This document shows, piece after piece, positions 9,994-23,200 of a stretch of DNA of 64,000 bases. Every line of letters starts with the position of its first letter. Within the stretch, counting starts at the first letter, position 1. The notes under the pieces were generated by a model. It was not told the DNA's origin. It ran no database searches and saw nothing but the letters and a program-made list of their open reading frames with translations. Position numbers and translations under genes: made by a program. This DNA is from Symbiodinium natans. Its lineage: Eukaryota; Sar; Dinophyceae; Suessiales; Symbiodiniaceae. The DNA lies in assembly GCA_905221605.1 (NCBI GenBank), contig CAJNDS010002091.1, positions 1,095,001 to 1,159,000 on the forward strand, read 5' to 3'.

Positions 9994-12772
9994 TCACGTG
10001 TCGAGTCTTTCCCAGGTCGGTGGACGCTGATCTCGGCGAAGGTAGAAAAGCACGTAGGTGCCTCGAGTGTCCTGCACATCCTCAGCAGTCACTTGCTTTA
10101 CCGTCTCGTCGTTGTAGAGATACCAGCCCCCATTCAAAGAGCGGATGCAGGCTGTGTAGTGTCCAAAGCACGCGCTTCCGGCATGGACGATGGTAGCAAG
10201 CAAATCATAAACAGGTGGTCCGTCAATGCCAGTGTGTCCATCAGATTCCGCAGGTGTAATCTTCTGATTTGTCTCTAGTCCGGTACTAAACCGGGTCAAG
10301 TCCAGCCCATCCAGGGGGAAGCGTATGGAAGTGAAGAGCCGGTTGCGCTGTCCATATTTATATTCAAAGCGATTGAGGTGCAAAACCAGGACCACGGGCA
10401 TCCGAGCAAGCTGCACTCTGCTCAGGGCTTCCACCTTCTGCTGACACCCACTGCACAGAACGGCGTTGTCTTCTGAGAGCTGTTGTGTATCAGTTAGCCA
10501 GGTAAAACAAGCCTCCAGGCTGTAAGTCTCCTCAGTGTCTCCCAAGACTCCAGTGTTGCTGAAGGTTGATAGCAGTTGTCCTGGAGGAGCTTCCCAATGC
10601 ACTACCAGGTGTTCGCATTCACGGAGCGACATGGGGCCAGTGCTGGGTGATGACTCGTGGCCAAGCAGCGTATCGGCTTTGGCAGCATCCCAGCCGGCAC
10701 TTGTCTGGTACAAAAGCCAGCCTGAAGCATCCTCCAACTTATATCTCAGCATTAGCTGCACTCTGATCGCATCGACAAGCTGGCATTGACTTGTGACTCT
10801 GTCCTGAGCGCCACAGCAAGGCATCACAAACTCCCCCCCCGCACAATTGCTTTTAGACATCATAGCAGCATGAACCAGTTTGACATTTGACTGCGGGTGG
10901 AGGCTTAAGACTTAACAACTGGGCAACATTTTCCCACCCTTAAGCTGTTCCGTGGCCGAGCTTCCATGCCAAACAGCAGCGGCATGCCAACGAGAATGCG
11001 GCTTCGCGTCCTCAGGGTGCCGTGCCGTAATGGCAACAAAAGCTTACCAAGGGTGGTTCTCAAAAAGGAAGCTCTTTGTCTTGTTGTGCTCACAATTTTG
11101 CGGAACTTAGTTTCTACTGAGCATGCCCAAAGAACCCTTTGTGCCACAGCACGATCAGATGTGCGCAATCCAAAAACTACACGCTGTCTGCTTGACCCAA
11201 GCCGTTCAATTGCAACGCCTGCTGCCTCAGCGTCAACAGGGCCATATGCCGACCTCAGCAGCCTGACGCCCGAAAAGAGACCTTGACCCGGACCCCATCC
11301 TTAAGCCTGAAGAAGTGAATTTACGAAAACATATATTGAGCCATGGCTTTGGCCGGTTGAGAGAAGGAGATGGATGTAGATACAATAGTGGATACAATAG
11401 CTCAACTTATGTAGGCGCTTCCTTTGTCTGTATGTTGTGCATACGTTCATTTGCGAGCCCAGATATATGTGGTGAAGGAGGCCCCCCTGGGAAGTTGCAT
11501 CCTCCCAACCAGCCTTGGACTGTCCAGGCGGCAATGCACAATGACAGCGGACTGTGCCCCAGCAGGTATGGCAGATGGTGCAACAGCCATGGCATCACGC
11601 CAATAGGCTCGAAGGTCTTCGGGCGAATATTCTGACTCAAAGGCTACCTTCAACTCTGGGAAGGTATACGCTAAGCCGTCATCGGGGCACACCCGCCTTT
11701 CATCCTCATCAGAGACCTCTGCCTTGTCAGCTGAAAGCTTGACACACAAAGCCTGGTCTTCGGCTTCCAGCTCATAGATGAGAAAGGAAGTCGTTCTGAC
11801 AGGCTGTTTCAACAACTGTCTCAACTCCTTCAATTCAGTGTGCTCTGACCAGACGATCAGGCGACCCTCCTCCAAAGTGGTACAAAGGCACGCGGTGCGT
11901 GCCAGCATTGCTTTGGTGGTCACCACGTCCAGCAGCGTCTCGACAGTTGCAGCCCGCTCGACGAAGACCCTGTGCTCAGCAATCGGCAGCTCAGAGGACG
12001 GAGCTGGCACAACAATCACAGTGACGTCATCTTGCTCACTGAGCTTGGGATCGATGCTTGGCAACTTCACAGAGGTGATCGGTTCTACTCGCGCCCGCTC
12101 GGTACCGCAGCTGCTGTGGGGACACGAAATCGTTGTCTTCAGAAGCCCAGTAAAAAAACTCAAAGGAGCAAGTCCATCGCCATCCTGGACGGAGTTGGCT
12201 CCAGGTGTGCTGCTCTGGCCATCTCTAGGTGGCGAAGCTGAGGGTGCCTCCTCGCCCGATGCTTTTGAACCCTCTGCAAGATGGTTTATAAGGAACTCCA
12301 GAAACTCCATTGCATCATGCTGCTCCCAAACACCGAATGCAGAAGTGCAGCCGTTGATGGACTCCCTGAGGGCTGAAGGGTTCACTGTGTCCGATCTTCG
12401 GTCCCATAGGGCATGCATCAACCGCTGAAACTCGGCCACAACGCGATCGCGGGAAGTTTGAGAAGGCAGAGCCGCTGGCGTCAGCACCCGAACATCTGGA
12501 ATGTTTGCCAGGCACTGTAGGGCACTGTTCATGAAACATGTATTGCCCAGGTTGTGCAGCCCAGCAGTTCGGTCTGCTTTCACGTAGCAAGTTCGATCGC
12601 CAACTTCGCGACCGGATGATGGCGCCGAGAACTCTGAGGCAGGATCCTGAGAGCCCTCCAGCAAATTGAACGTTTCTGGCCTGCCTGGGGGGCGAGATTG
12701 CCAGTCTCTCGGAGACGGGGGGATGGAGGGGGGGGGATGGAGCAGCTGGAGGCTGGCAAAACAGAGGGCCAT
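9994..12772 (-). CDS. Ubiquitin-specific protease (USP, C19 peptidase)
   Basis: Cysteine protease that removes ubiquitin from proteins. The first visible exon (12772 to about 11450) carries the Cys box GLHNLGNTCFMNSALQCL with catalytic Cys at 12538-12536, then EQHDAMEFLEFLINHL (the family QQD-E-FL motif) and a CPHSSCG zinc-finger half. A long insertion follows, as in USP4/11/15-type enzymes. The last exon (about 10863-9994) carries the second zinc knuckle CSGC, the LHLNRFEY strand, the His box FGHYTACIRS with catalytic His, and YNDETV with the Asp. Stop is TGA at 9996-9994. The join between the exons (roughly 11450-10860) was not fixed, nor was the N-terminus; a frame to 12941 may be its upstream exon. 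All catalytic residues are intact. Confidence 0.85.
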
Positions 12773-13114
12773 CTCTCCTTTCCATGGAACTCATGTTTAC
12801 TACGGGTTGTTCTACAGAATCATCTTTGATCATGCAACGAGTACAGGAGATGTAGGAGTACGTGGTGCGCACCATGTTGTAAGGCATGTTCTCTAAGTTC
12901 TTAATCTCTATGCTCTCTGGCCTGCTTCTGAATGGAAACAAAAAACCACATGGGCCCTAACACCCTAAGAACAAATGGCTTTCCCATTTTCACCCTCACA
13001 GCCATTTATTGGAGTGGCCCGGAAGCCACATCTCAGGGGACCCCAGTGAAGCCCAAAACCGTTCAGGGGCCAGAATCAAACTCATAGGTCTTCATGCATC
13101 CGTTCCAGCTATGA

Positions 13115-13640
13115 TTATGCAAGCCTTGGAAAACATTGATCGGTTTGTGTTCTCATTGTTCTCCTGCCTGCCACGCTGATCGAAGATTGCTGAATCTCAG
13201 CCTCGCAGTCGGGAAGTTCATCCTTATCCAGGGTTTGGTCAGCCAGCAACGTGGCGTGCAGCAAAGCCATCTGCGGAACGGACAGTGGTGGAGGTAGTGC
13301 TGAATTGTACATGTGTGATCTGTGAACAGCCGGACTGGCGGTGTGTCTTGGCATGAGAGCTTGCCGTCTGGTGTCATTGTTCACTTCAAGCCGAGACATG
13401 GCTGACGTAAGTCTGTGCGAGCTCGGCACATGAGCAATTGTTGAACACCCGAGACCAGGCTCGCTGCCAATTTTCCCCTTTCCAACTAGCAGCTGTCAAA
13501 TCGGCCTTCGAGCCTGCTTCAGGGCTCTGCCGAGAACAGTGATACAAGCAGTCTTCGTGCTGCCACGAGAATGCTAATGCAGCTGCTACAGGCGCTTTGT
13601 GGTAAGTTATGTTGGAGTGAAACGCTGAAGCCGGAGCCAA
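13115..13640 (-). CDS. Possible 5' exons of the USP gene or a small separate gene
   Basis: Two minus-strand frames between the CK1-FHA stop and the USP exons look coding. 13640-13386 contains ASWKGENWQRAWSRVFNNCS, and 13429-13115 contains MALLHATLLADQTLDKDEL. Their position makes them candidates for the missing USP N-terminus, but neither shows a DUSP, UBL or zinc-finger UBP domain. Confidence 0.25.
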
Positions 13641-13687
13641 TGAAGGAACGGAAGCGGGATACTCACGCTGCCACGTTTGTATTCACA

Positions 13688-15315
13688 TCATGTCTTCATT
13701 CGGAGAACCAATTGTGGATACGATTTGTTCTTGATGAACGTGATGACGGCGCCGTTGGGAATCACGGCTTCGTTGCCTTTTCCTACGAGCGTTCCGTTGA
13801 TGAACGTGCCATTGAGCGAAGTGTCAGCTAGCACAACCGCTTCACCATCATCCTGGAGTCGCAGGCTGCAGTGCGACACGCTAACTGCAGGTACCGCCAG
13901 AGATAAGTCATTGTTCGCTGCACGCCCAATTGTGAACGCAGCTCCAATGGGACTGTTGAACTGCACAACCTCCGGCTTCTCATCTTCGGCCTTCATGACC
14001 TTGCCCTCTGCCCAGTATTTCGGACCTCTGGAGACTGGCGTCCCCACGGTTGCAGCCGTGGGTTCACCTTCTGCGCCAGAAGCCTCGGAAACCCGTGCGG
14101 CAGCAGAATGTGAATCTGCGGCGGGCTGAGCATCATTACCTTGCTTTGGAGGCACCTCAGTCTGCTCTCCAGTTTTGTGGAAAATGGGAGCCTGTTTCCG
14201 GCTCCGATCCCCATCTCTGCGGAGCTTGTCTGCCAAGGCCAATTCATGATCCACTGCAGCATCACCATACCTTGCTGCGTTCTCTTCTTTTTCATGGATG
14301 TACCGCAAATCCCAGTCCCAATCCCCCATACGGTCGAAGCCACTGCTAGCTTCTCTGTTAATGATCATGATGAACTGCCAGCGGCACCATGCATAGTCTG
14401 GCCGGTCTTCGAAAGACAAATTGCGGACGTAGTTGAGGTAGGCATTCAACTCAGACGGAGCTGCCTTCCCCAGGATCTCCAAAGGTGTGCTCTCCTTCTT
14501 ATCCAAGATCCGCCTGTACTTGTCCTCCTTGGAACCACCCTTCAGGCCTCCAAGGTACCTCTCCTGCCAGGGAAGGTTGCCGCGGCAGAAGTACATCAAG
14601 ACATAACCTCAGTGGAAATGAGCAAGGGCCAAGGTATCTAGAACATGCACCCTTCCCCCCCTCCCCCCACAGTGCTCCGAAGCCTTTCAAGGAATCCGAA
14701 GAATCTGAGTCGCTGACCGATGGCTTCGAGATCATCCCGACGGCTCTGCTCGATACCTCGATGTGTGTTGATGCTGACGTACCGAGCGGTTCCTGTCAGC
14801 TTCCGGTCATTTCGGAATGGAATGTGCTGGCTAGTCCGCGGATTCCGGTAGCGCTTTGCTAAGCCGAAGTCAATGATGTACACATCACCTGCTTTCTTCT
14901 GAACGCCCATCAGAAAGTTCTCTGGTTTGATATCTCGGTGAAGGAAGCCTCGGGAGTGAACATATTCTATGGCATCGATCATTTGCTGCCCGATGGCTGC
15001 GATTGTTTTCTGCGTGAACTTGCGATCACAGTAGTTGAAGAGATCTTCAAGTGATGGCCCAAGAAGGTCAATGACCATAACGTTGTAGTCACCTTCAACA
15101 CCGTACCAGTGCACAGATGGAATCTGCATACCGTTGGAGATCAGCTTGTAAAGCTTGGACTCGAAGACGAGTAGCGGATGCTGTGCGCGCACGGACTCGA
15201 GCTTGATCGCCACAGGTGCTCCCGTTTGCACATTGGTCCCCATGTAGATATCACCAAAGGATCCAGAGCCGATCTTCTCAGACACCTGGAACTTGCCCGC
15301 AATGAGCTGCGTCAT
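13688..15315 (-). CDS. Casein kinase 1 with C-terminal FHA domain
   Basis: Ser/Thr kinase of the CK1 family fused to a phosphothreonine-binding FHA domain. Exons 15315-14718 and 14607-13688 join through a 110-nt GT-AG intron (14717-14608), giving exactly 506 codons (505 residues). The joint restores the CK1 motif GYVLMYF. The kinase (about 10-290) has the glycine loop GSGSFG, Lys38, HRD at 126-128, DFG at 149-151 and the CK1 signature [17 protein letters not shown]. An acidic/Ala-rich linker follows. The FHA domain (about 413-504) has GR at 427-428, S-x-x-H at 442-445 and NG at 465-466, the usual phosphopeptide contacts. ATG at 15315 is preferred because the kinase starts normally nine residues in. 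Both domains appear functional. Confidence 0.9.
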
Positions 15316-15476
15316 CTAAACAACCTGCTCTCAATCGCATAGACCCGAAAAGGGCCCTGAGGAAAACTGACCGACATTTGGGCCCATTGCGCTGTCTCCC
15401 GTTCTCTTGGGCCCAAGGACAAGGGCAAACCATGTAATGTTCAGGCATGAGCCATGCCAGGTGGAGCAAGTTCGGA

Positions 15477-18416
15477 CTAAGAAAACACATGCCCAACGAA
15501 AGTGAAGCTGAATGTCTCAGACTCAGGCGACAAGATCTCGGGAACCAGGAACAGGTTGCTTTCGAAGCTGCTGGCAAGTAGCAAGGATCCAAATGACCTG
15601 AGCCGTTCAACTATGGACGATTGCCTGCTCCTGCAACTCGCACTCAAACTCCTGGGCACCTGGCGTTGGCAACGCTTTGTGCGTCCAGCGTCGTGACCCG
15701 AGGTTGGAGCAGTTGAACGGACTCTTCAAAAATCGTACTGGAAGCTACCTCGCCACAATTTTTGGAGTTGTGTTGGCTCAAAAGGGTCCCCTTCGTGAAG
15801 TGAGCCCTCGTGCTCTCTTTTACTTTCAAGTCACTGTCTCCGGCTTCGCTCTCACATAGGCCCACCTGAGCAGCAAAACTGTATTCTAAGGTGGATAGAA
15901 GAAGTTGGTTTCTGGTGCATGACAACCTGAATTCTCTTGCGGCCGCAGGCACATCAGTCCACATAGCTCATCCAGACGAAAGCTGCTCAGACGCCCACAC
16001 GCCTTGCGTGTCAAGGTGTCAAAGACCGGTTTGCCTCAGAGCTGGCACTCTGCGCTTTTGTGCCCCAAAACTGCACTGAGCAAGTGTGAGAAGCATGTCC
16101 TGTCATCACCTAGAGGCTTGGCAGTTGGGTCGTCGCATATGCCCAGGCAGAGTTGGCAATGTTCCTTCCAAAACTTGCGGCTTCCCAAGATGCTTTACTG
16201 ACTAGATACAACAAACGAGCTAGACGGAAATTGGGTCTCTTCGGCTAACAAGAAGCTGGTTGTCGAAGATTTCAATGTTGATAGAAATGAACTCAGCGAA
16301 GGTGTCGAAAAGCCGCATGTGGGCAATGCCTACCTGCCATGGGAACACATTTACGGAGCTTGTCTTCGACAAAGCTTAACGCTACTTCCCGGCAGAACCT
16401 TGCCATAGGCCCACAGCATGTTGGAGGCCATCTGTGGTGAGAATTGCCGCCATAAGCCGCTATCGATCTGGAGTAACAGAGGGACGAAGGATGCAAGGGT
16501 GGAAAGCTTGATGCCCTCATAGGGCTAATTGCAGCTACGCCACGGTGTAGTTTGCAAAAACAGCAAAGAGCTCTTCATGGCAAACGTCCAGCGTCGCATA
16601 CGCCCAAACCAGATTGGACACCTGTGCTTGGCATGAATCAAGCACTTGCTCTGAGACCCGGGGACCCGGAAGGTAGACTCAGGCTTGCTGACAGGCTTGC
16701 TGACATGCCGCACTCTGACGATCAAACGAGGAATACGCTTCAATGGCCCGCTTTGCGAGCCTAGGACGGCGGATGCAAGCCAGATGGTCGAACCTGCTGC
16801 ACCAACTGGACACTGATCGGTTGCAGCATATTGCAGCCACGCCACATGTCAAAAAGAGGCGGATTGTGGTTCTTGGACTTTGCGAAAGCCCAGCACAGAT
16901 TCGCGATGGTGTGCCTCAACAATATTTGTTTTGGTCGGCCCGTGGCAATATCTTCGCGTGCACTGGCACACTATTCTTTCTTACGCTTCTTCAGGAGGCA
17001 CAGGCACCGTTTTGCAGCAAAGTCTCGGTGGCAGCTCACTACAGTCCATGGCTGCGGAAGCAAGCTGCCCGAAAAGCACCCGCTCTGCCATGCCAGCTTT
17101 TGCAAATGCCCAAGCAGTCATGGAGATGTCGATGAACCTGCCCGAGTTACCTCGGCATTTCGGATCACCAGGCTACACAGCTGAAGTGAACAGCTCTGTT
17201 TGAGTAAGCAGCGTTGTTTAAGCAACAGTTCTGTATGAGTCAGCACGTCATGCTCCGCTTAGACTTGAGTCTGCCCCCACTTGCTTGCTCTACATGTTGG
17301 CACCGCATGCAGCTCAGCTACAGATCTTGCGTGCCGCTTCCTTTGAAAGGGCTATCCAAAGATCTCCACGCTCACGGATTTGGAGCCTTGACTGAGCGAT
17401 GTTCAGACTCACCCGAACCTCGCCAACAAGTGCTGCAATGACGCCCACGGGGACAATTGCCGCGAAGCCGCTTTGCCAAAACCCAGGCGAGCCTAGTCGC
17501 CAAGTCAGGTTCGCTGCAAGCTGTGTGCTGGTGACACTTGCAGTAGCAGCTCTTTGCAGCTGACAGGCTTGGCCGCATCTGTCGGGCCGAAATCATCGAT
17601 TTTCTGCAAAGATCTGTCTAGCAAAGCTTGAATCATGGATGGGTCCTGACCAACTTTGCGCCATGAGTTGAGTTCGAGGACTGACAGCGAAAAGGCAAAC
17701 AAACTTGAAACAGCTTCTCGTCCTCCCAGTCTTTTATCCTAGCCAGCGCATATGCCAGCATGGACAGGCCTGTTGACGCGGCAGGATAAACAAGCAGGCG
17801 AACAAACCACTAACCCAGCGAATGCTCAAGTCCGGAGGGGCTCCAATACTCGTGCCCTTTGCCCCACCCCTCCGCCCACACCCTGCAAGCCCGGACACGA
17901 GTACCTACTTCTGCTCCGCTTACTTCTACCTGGATGCGGCTATGGCTACTGCTATGACCTGTGGTGGCTGCTACTTCTCTGCCTTACACACGTACAAATA
18001 CCTTCCGGCCCCATCCTCGTCCCAGAGCCTTCAAGCCAACGACTGCCTATGAGCTGCAAATTGCGTGATTAAGCACGGCTGCAACAACTGACCTCGTGGC
18101 TCAAGACGCGACATAGAGCTGCCCACGCGCTTCTGTAGCTCGACCCAAACCTCAACACAAGTTGCCAGTACATGCAAGGTCATGTACACACCGTGCCCCG
18201 AGGCATGGGCCCGATTGTGCCAAAACGGTATGAGGTGAGGGTCCTGGAGCTGCAACGAAAAATGGTGCCCCACTAGTTCTTGGGAACATGCTGGGAAGTC
18301 CTGCTCCACTTTGGGAACCTGTGCTACTGCAATGACAGTATTACCTGCATCGAAGCGCCCAATCTCCTGGCGAGATGCCACTGCAATTCTCAGTGCTGTC
18401 TGCAAAAAGCTTCAAG
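15477..18416 (-). CDS. OPR/RAP-like helical repeat protein, multi-exon
   Basis: Repeated helical motifs of the form L-x-N-x-x-W-A-[FY]-A-K recur in several minus-strand exons: IGRFDAGNTVIAVAQV (18.3 kb), LATRLAWVLAKRL (17.5 kb), ISMTAWAFAKAGMAERVLF (17.1 kb), TIANLCWAFAKSKNHNPPLF (16.9 kb), VSNLVWAYATLDVCHEELF (16.6 kb), FSPQMASNMLWAYGKVLP (16.4 kb) and TLDAQSVANA (15.7 kb). This is the pattern of octotricopeptide/FASTK-RAP-type proteins, which bind organelle RNA. Most units are too short for the ATG-based frames because each sits in its own exon. Exon borders are only partly clear; one intron near 16.55-16.50 kb may be as short as 46 nt. No C-terminal RAP domain was found. Confidence 0.5.
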
Positions 18417-19008
18417 AGCGAAGATTGCATGGCGGACGATGCAGCCTGCCTGGCTTACCAACTCGAAAAGCTTCTGCAAGGTTGCCTTGCATGTGCTGGC
18501 TATGCAAGATTGTGGTTGTGACGCCGATGTCTTCCATTCCGCACGCTCCTGTTCTCGGATCGCGATGTCCAGCTGAATCTGATTCGGGTGGCGGACGCCG
18601 ATTGACAAAAAAATCGGGGGAGGACCTCGATTGCCGCTTTGCTCCAGCTTTACTTCTCGGTGATGAGGAGCATTACGAAACCCAACAACACGAGCATGCG
18701 TCTGACAGGAACTGGGTGCTGCGCCTTGCTTTCCCTCCTGCCAGATCTTGGCATTGTAAAACCTGAAGACTGAACAAGCTCAATCTGCAGAACCGAAGAC
18801 GACAAGTGCAAACAGCTGGTATGTGCCGAGTGGCGATGACATGACAGCCGGCGTGGGTTGGAGGCCATCGTACAACAAAGTGCGCTTGCAAGAACGGTTG
18901 CAAATTGTTACGCCTGTGCCCCCCCCTTTTCGATGCTCTCATAGGCCTTGTGGGTTTGCATATGTTTGCACTGAAGCAAATCGTGAAGTGGGTGTGAGAG
19001 TTTGCTCA

Positions 19009-19047
19009 ACTTGTAGCCTTGACCTAAGCTTGTAGCCTTGACCTAAC
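19009..19047. repeat. 19-bp tandem duplication
   Basis: Two adjacent copies of CTTGTAGCCTTGACCTAA separated by one base, in DNA with no recognised gene. Confidence 0.8.
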
Positions 19048-19852
19048 CTCATGAGTCTTATGAGACCATCACTTGGTTTGGCAAAAAAGCCTTGTGCTGA
19101 ACGACGCCATGGGCAACATTGAATCACCACGTGCCTGGACGCATTGATGCCCCCTTTCTGAAGCATCGGCCGCTGTCTCAGTCAGCTGTCAGGGGCTACT
19201 CCCTGACTACCATCATGTCTTGGCTTCCTCACTTGGCAGGTTCGGTTTGCGGTGGCGGCGGGTTCCATGGTCCTTGTCCGGCTTGAAGATCGGAGAGACT
19301 CAGCAATCACGTCAGGCTGGTCCAAGCAGTCTGGGTAAATTTTGTGCTGTTGCGCAATGTCTTACTGCAGGAATCTCAGAGCACGGCAGCTGAAGTACTT
19401 CGGGAAAGGGTCCCTAAGATCATGTGCACTCTCTCCGGGTCAGATGCTGGTTCACGCAAAGCATGCAGATGCGCTGGGCCGAGCACACCCACACCATGGA
19501 ATCGTCTCCCAACCACCTCATAGCTTGGTTCAGACCTACATTCCGCAGCATATACTCTCTGTGCAGTTACGCTGAACAGCACACGGTCCGCAGTTGCACA
19601 ACTATGAAGCCAACACTTTCTCCTCGCCGGTCCTGTCCTTTGGGGCTCTCAACCGAATTTCTGCTGCTCTTGGGATGAAATCAGATGGTGCGAATCCGCC
19701 TCCCAGTCGCCCGGCTGTGAGTACCCATCGACGTACGGCCGCCTCCCCCCAGAGCCACTTTGGAGAGTTTGTGTAGTGATCAGCATCCCTTAGGCCCGAG
19801 CTTTCGAATGTAGAATCGCCGCTGCTTAGGTGTAGACCTCCTCGCAATACCC

Positions 19853-19910
19853 CGTGCGGCGCATGCCAGTGCTCTAGTCCACGTGCGGCGCATGCCAGTG
19901 CTCTAGTCCA
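19853..19910. repeat. Perfect 29-bp tandem duplication
   Basis: Copies 19853-19881 and 19882-19910 are identical, starting CGTGCGGCGCATGCCAGTGC. Exact identity suggests a recent duplication. Confidence 0.95.
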
Positions 19911-20232
19911 GGAAGCTTGTTTCTCCGCTTTTTGGGCACTCTTTGGCCTCTGGGAGGCAGTCCAATCTCGTACACTTTCATGGTCGCGCTTTCTGCGGCA
20001 CATGCCTGTGAGGTGGCGTATTACCACCTGGAAAAACAGGGTGCAAACTAGAATTCATTAATGAAACGTTTCCGGTCCATGCCGGTCTGAAGATGCCTTT
20101 GATGCAACTCTTCACTTACATTATCTTTCGCTACCCTCTCAGCTGCGGGGTTCCAGGCCAGCCTGTCGCTTCCCACTCTGCTCCGCCACTTTTCAACTCT
20201 CTTCAGAACAGAGGAATCCCCAAAAGAGGGCT

Positions 20233-20278
20233 GGCTCTCTCTCTCTCTCTGTCATTCTCTGTCTCTCTCCCGTTCTGG
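20233..20278. repeat. CT-rich microsatellite
   Basis: Interrupted (CT)n tract on the plus strand; a related CTTT-rich tract lies at about 20393-20420. Confidence 0.8.
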
Positions 20279-23200
20279 TTTCTTTTCATGAAGCCGTGCT
20301 CCAAGGCAAACGGCCCGAGATTGACACGACATGCTCCTTGTGGAGGCCAGCCACCCCTAGGGTCGGCGTGCCCCGACATTGTTGTGGAGGATGCTCTTTC
20401 TCTTTCTCTTTCTGCTGTTGCACCCATCCCAGCCGCTCCAGCAGTCTGCCTTTTCGTATCGGGCATCAAGTGGTCAGTCCAGCGCGAGCGTCAGCGCGGA
20501 CCAACGTGGACGTGTAGGACGTGTAGGATATCTAAGCCCATGCTGTAAGGTTCTAAGCAGGCGTGCCCAAACAAGCACTCCTGGCCTGCCCTATGCTGGG
20601 CCACTTGCTTTGAGCGTCCCAGACATGTCTGCATCTCTCACGATCCTCAGAGCTGGCACTGCTTCTTGCAGCGCCTTTTCCCAAACCTTCATCATTTCCT
20701 TAGACAAAGCATGCCCCTGCATTCTACTTGAGAAGAAGAAGAGGTGGGGATCAAAACCAAGAGCAGCAGAATTTTACGTGCGGCTCTGGCATCCGGACGA
20801 GCCCCGAGGATCAAACTCTGGGCCGAAGAATCCCGTCTGAAGCATAAAGGCTGCAAACCTTAACTCGCCACTCGGACATGCCCGCACTCATCTGGCCTCA
20901 ATTGCCCTACGATAGTTTTTCGAGGCGTCGAGGAGGTTCATCCCAATCGCGAAAACAATTCCGGGCCTTCGGCAGAATTTCTCCATAAGATGCCGGGAGC
21001 TTGATGTTCTAAGGAATTCGCCACGGGGCAACTAGGGATGACCGTGTCATAGCTGGTACTCATAGGCTGTCCAGCAAAGGCCACGTCGTACTGCCGCATT
21101 GAGTCGCAAAGGTCCTGAAGGCGCCAACGTCTGGAAACTTGCCAAGGCTAGCTCCTGGGAAGGCAAACAATCAACACAGTGATATATACTCTTTGCCACC
21201 CCCCCCTAGCTGCTGGTACCACAACTATGGCAGGGGTTTAGGGTTTACGGTAAAACCGAACAGACCATCTTCCTGAGCCTCACTCCCTAGGCCATGTGAT
21301 GCGAGGCCTCTCGGCTCTTGGACTCCAGGGCTTCCAAGTCGACACTTGGCAGCCGCGTCACTTTGCAAGCCTGTCGCCTTGTGACAAAGTGTGACAAAGT
21401 TCTTAAAGAGCTGAGATGCCCCCCGGTCATGAATCGAAAACACACCAGATCCTGAACTTTCCAGGAACTCCAAGTGGCCATGGACAAATATGGGCGTGAG
21501 CACTCTGGAGAACGCAAGCTAGCTGCAAGACGCCATTCTCTTTCCTCGGCTGGGCTTCAGAAAGGTTCCAATGTTACAAGCCAAACGACCTGAGTTCTTC
21601 GCGCTTCTATAGCATTCTTGCCCTCACCCGCTCCACTCCTCAAATTTGGGACTGGCCATAACCAGCCCAGGCACTCGGAGAGATATGTTATGACCTCAAA
21701 CCAAAGGATGGACGGAGCTGTGACACTTCTCTGGGCCAGACTGAGCTGCTGGCTGTGGTGGAGGCCTTGCGCTGCAGACAAAAGATCCGCCTGCTCCGGT
21801 CACCAATGGAGCCACTGCCATTACGATTGCAAGGCCGGCGTAGTCTACAGTGCCAGGATTGGTCAGAGACCTGGGGCCTAGGAACTGTCGAAGGACTTCT
21901 AAGAACTTATGACTTTTCTTTTGCTTTGTCGTTTTGGCTTTTGGTGTTTTCTTTTCCCCCGTGCGCACATCGCTTGAGACTTACAGAATTGCCGTTGCTT
22001 TTTAGACTGGAATCCCATGCACATGCCCATCGTCAATTGCAAAACCGTCGCAGGAACTGCGTCTCGACGAAACAGGTTGGCCTCAAAATGGCTCGGATTT
22101 GGCTTGGCTTTGCCATAGTGGGGGTGTGTTCCCCGCTGCTCATTTGCAACGTTCTTCCGCCCCACGAATTGCGCACAGTATACCAAGCTGCTTGAGCTTC
22201 CCCCTCGGCTGACCAAAACACGAACAAGCACAACTGCGTTCATCGAGGCATTGCGTTTTCTGTTGAGCGTGCCCGACCGCGAAAAAGAAGTTGGGTTGCT
22301 TGACTGGAATCATGATTGAGGCCTCCTCTCAGTTCCTGTACTTCTTCTGTCTTTATGACTCTTCTTCATGTTCTCCTTCCTTTCTCTTGTCACGCTGTTT
22401 ACTTCTTAGCTCTGTTCTATTCCTTTTGTCCTTCTGAGCACCAACAAACAACACACAGCATTACCATGACGCCTTGGGTCAGACCTGTTAGTCACTGTTA
22501 CTCCATCCTACTGGGCCTGCGCCAGTTCGTCAACTTGCTAAGGCTTTTGGAGGACAGCTCAACTCCGTTGTTGAACTTCCAGACATAGCCACGCATAATG
22601 GTCACCACTTCCTCCGGCGCTCTCCCCAGCAAATCTCTTGCTGAAGACCTGCCGTGTCTTTGACAAGCCAGAGCCAAGAAAGGCAAATAATCAGTGGCTC
22701 AGCCCAGCGCAGCATTCTCCGGCAACATGTGCACCATCCAGATGTTCGGCGGAATGGGGTCCTGCAACTGGCATAAACGCAAATGGCTATGTGGGGACTG
22801 CCCTGTCAAAACGGGGCATAAGAGCTAAACGATCCTAAAAGGTCCTACTGCCAGAAGAAGGCACTGCTGAGACAAACGATCCCACCTCACAGCTTGGCTG
22901 AAGAAGCAGGGCAGCTGCAAGATCGCACACGTCTGAGATGTGACTTTGCAAAGAGTTGCCTCGTACTCGATGAGCTCTTCGCAGGCTCCGCCCAAGTCCC
23001 CCCAGGAGACCTGGAGGGAATGGCAGCAATGGCACATATCCCAACCTTACGGAACATTCCAGCATCATGCCGATACCAAAGATGCCCCATATGCCCCATG
23101 CCGCACCTTCAGCTCTACTTCATCCTCATGTTCTGGGCAAGTGTGATTGTCATCTTGCCTGGACGGCTACTTCAACCTACATCAATCGCCAGCCCCTTCA

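Noticed and set aside
20203-20548. Overlapping frames with Arg/Glu or Ser/Leu runs near the CT tract
   Set aside because: All derive from the CT microsatellite read in different frames and strands.
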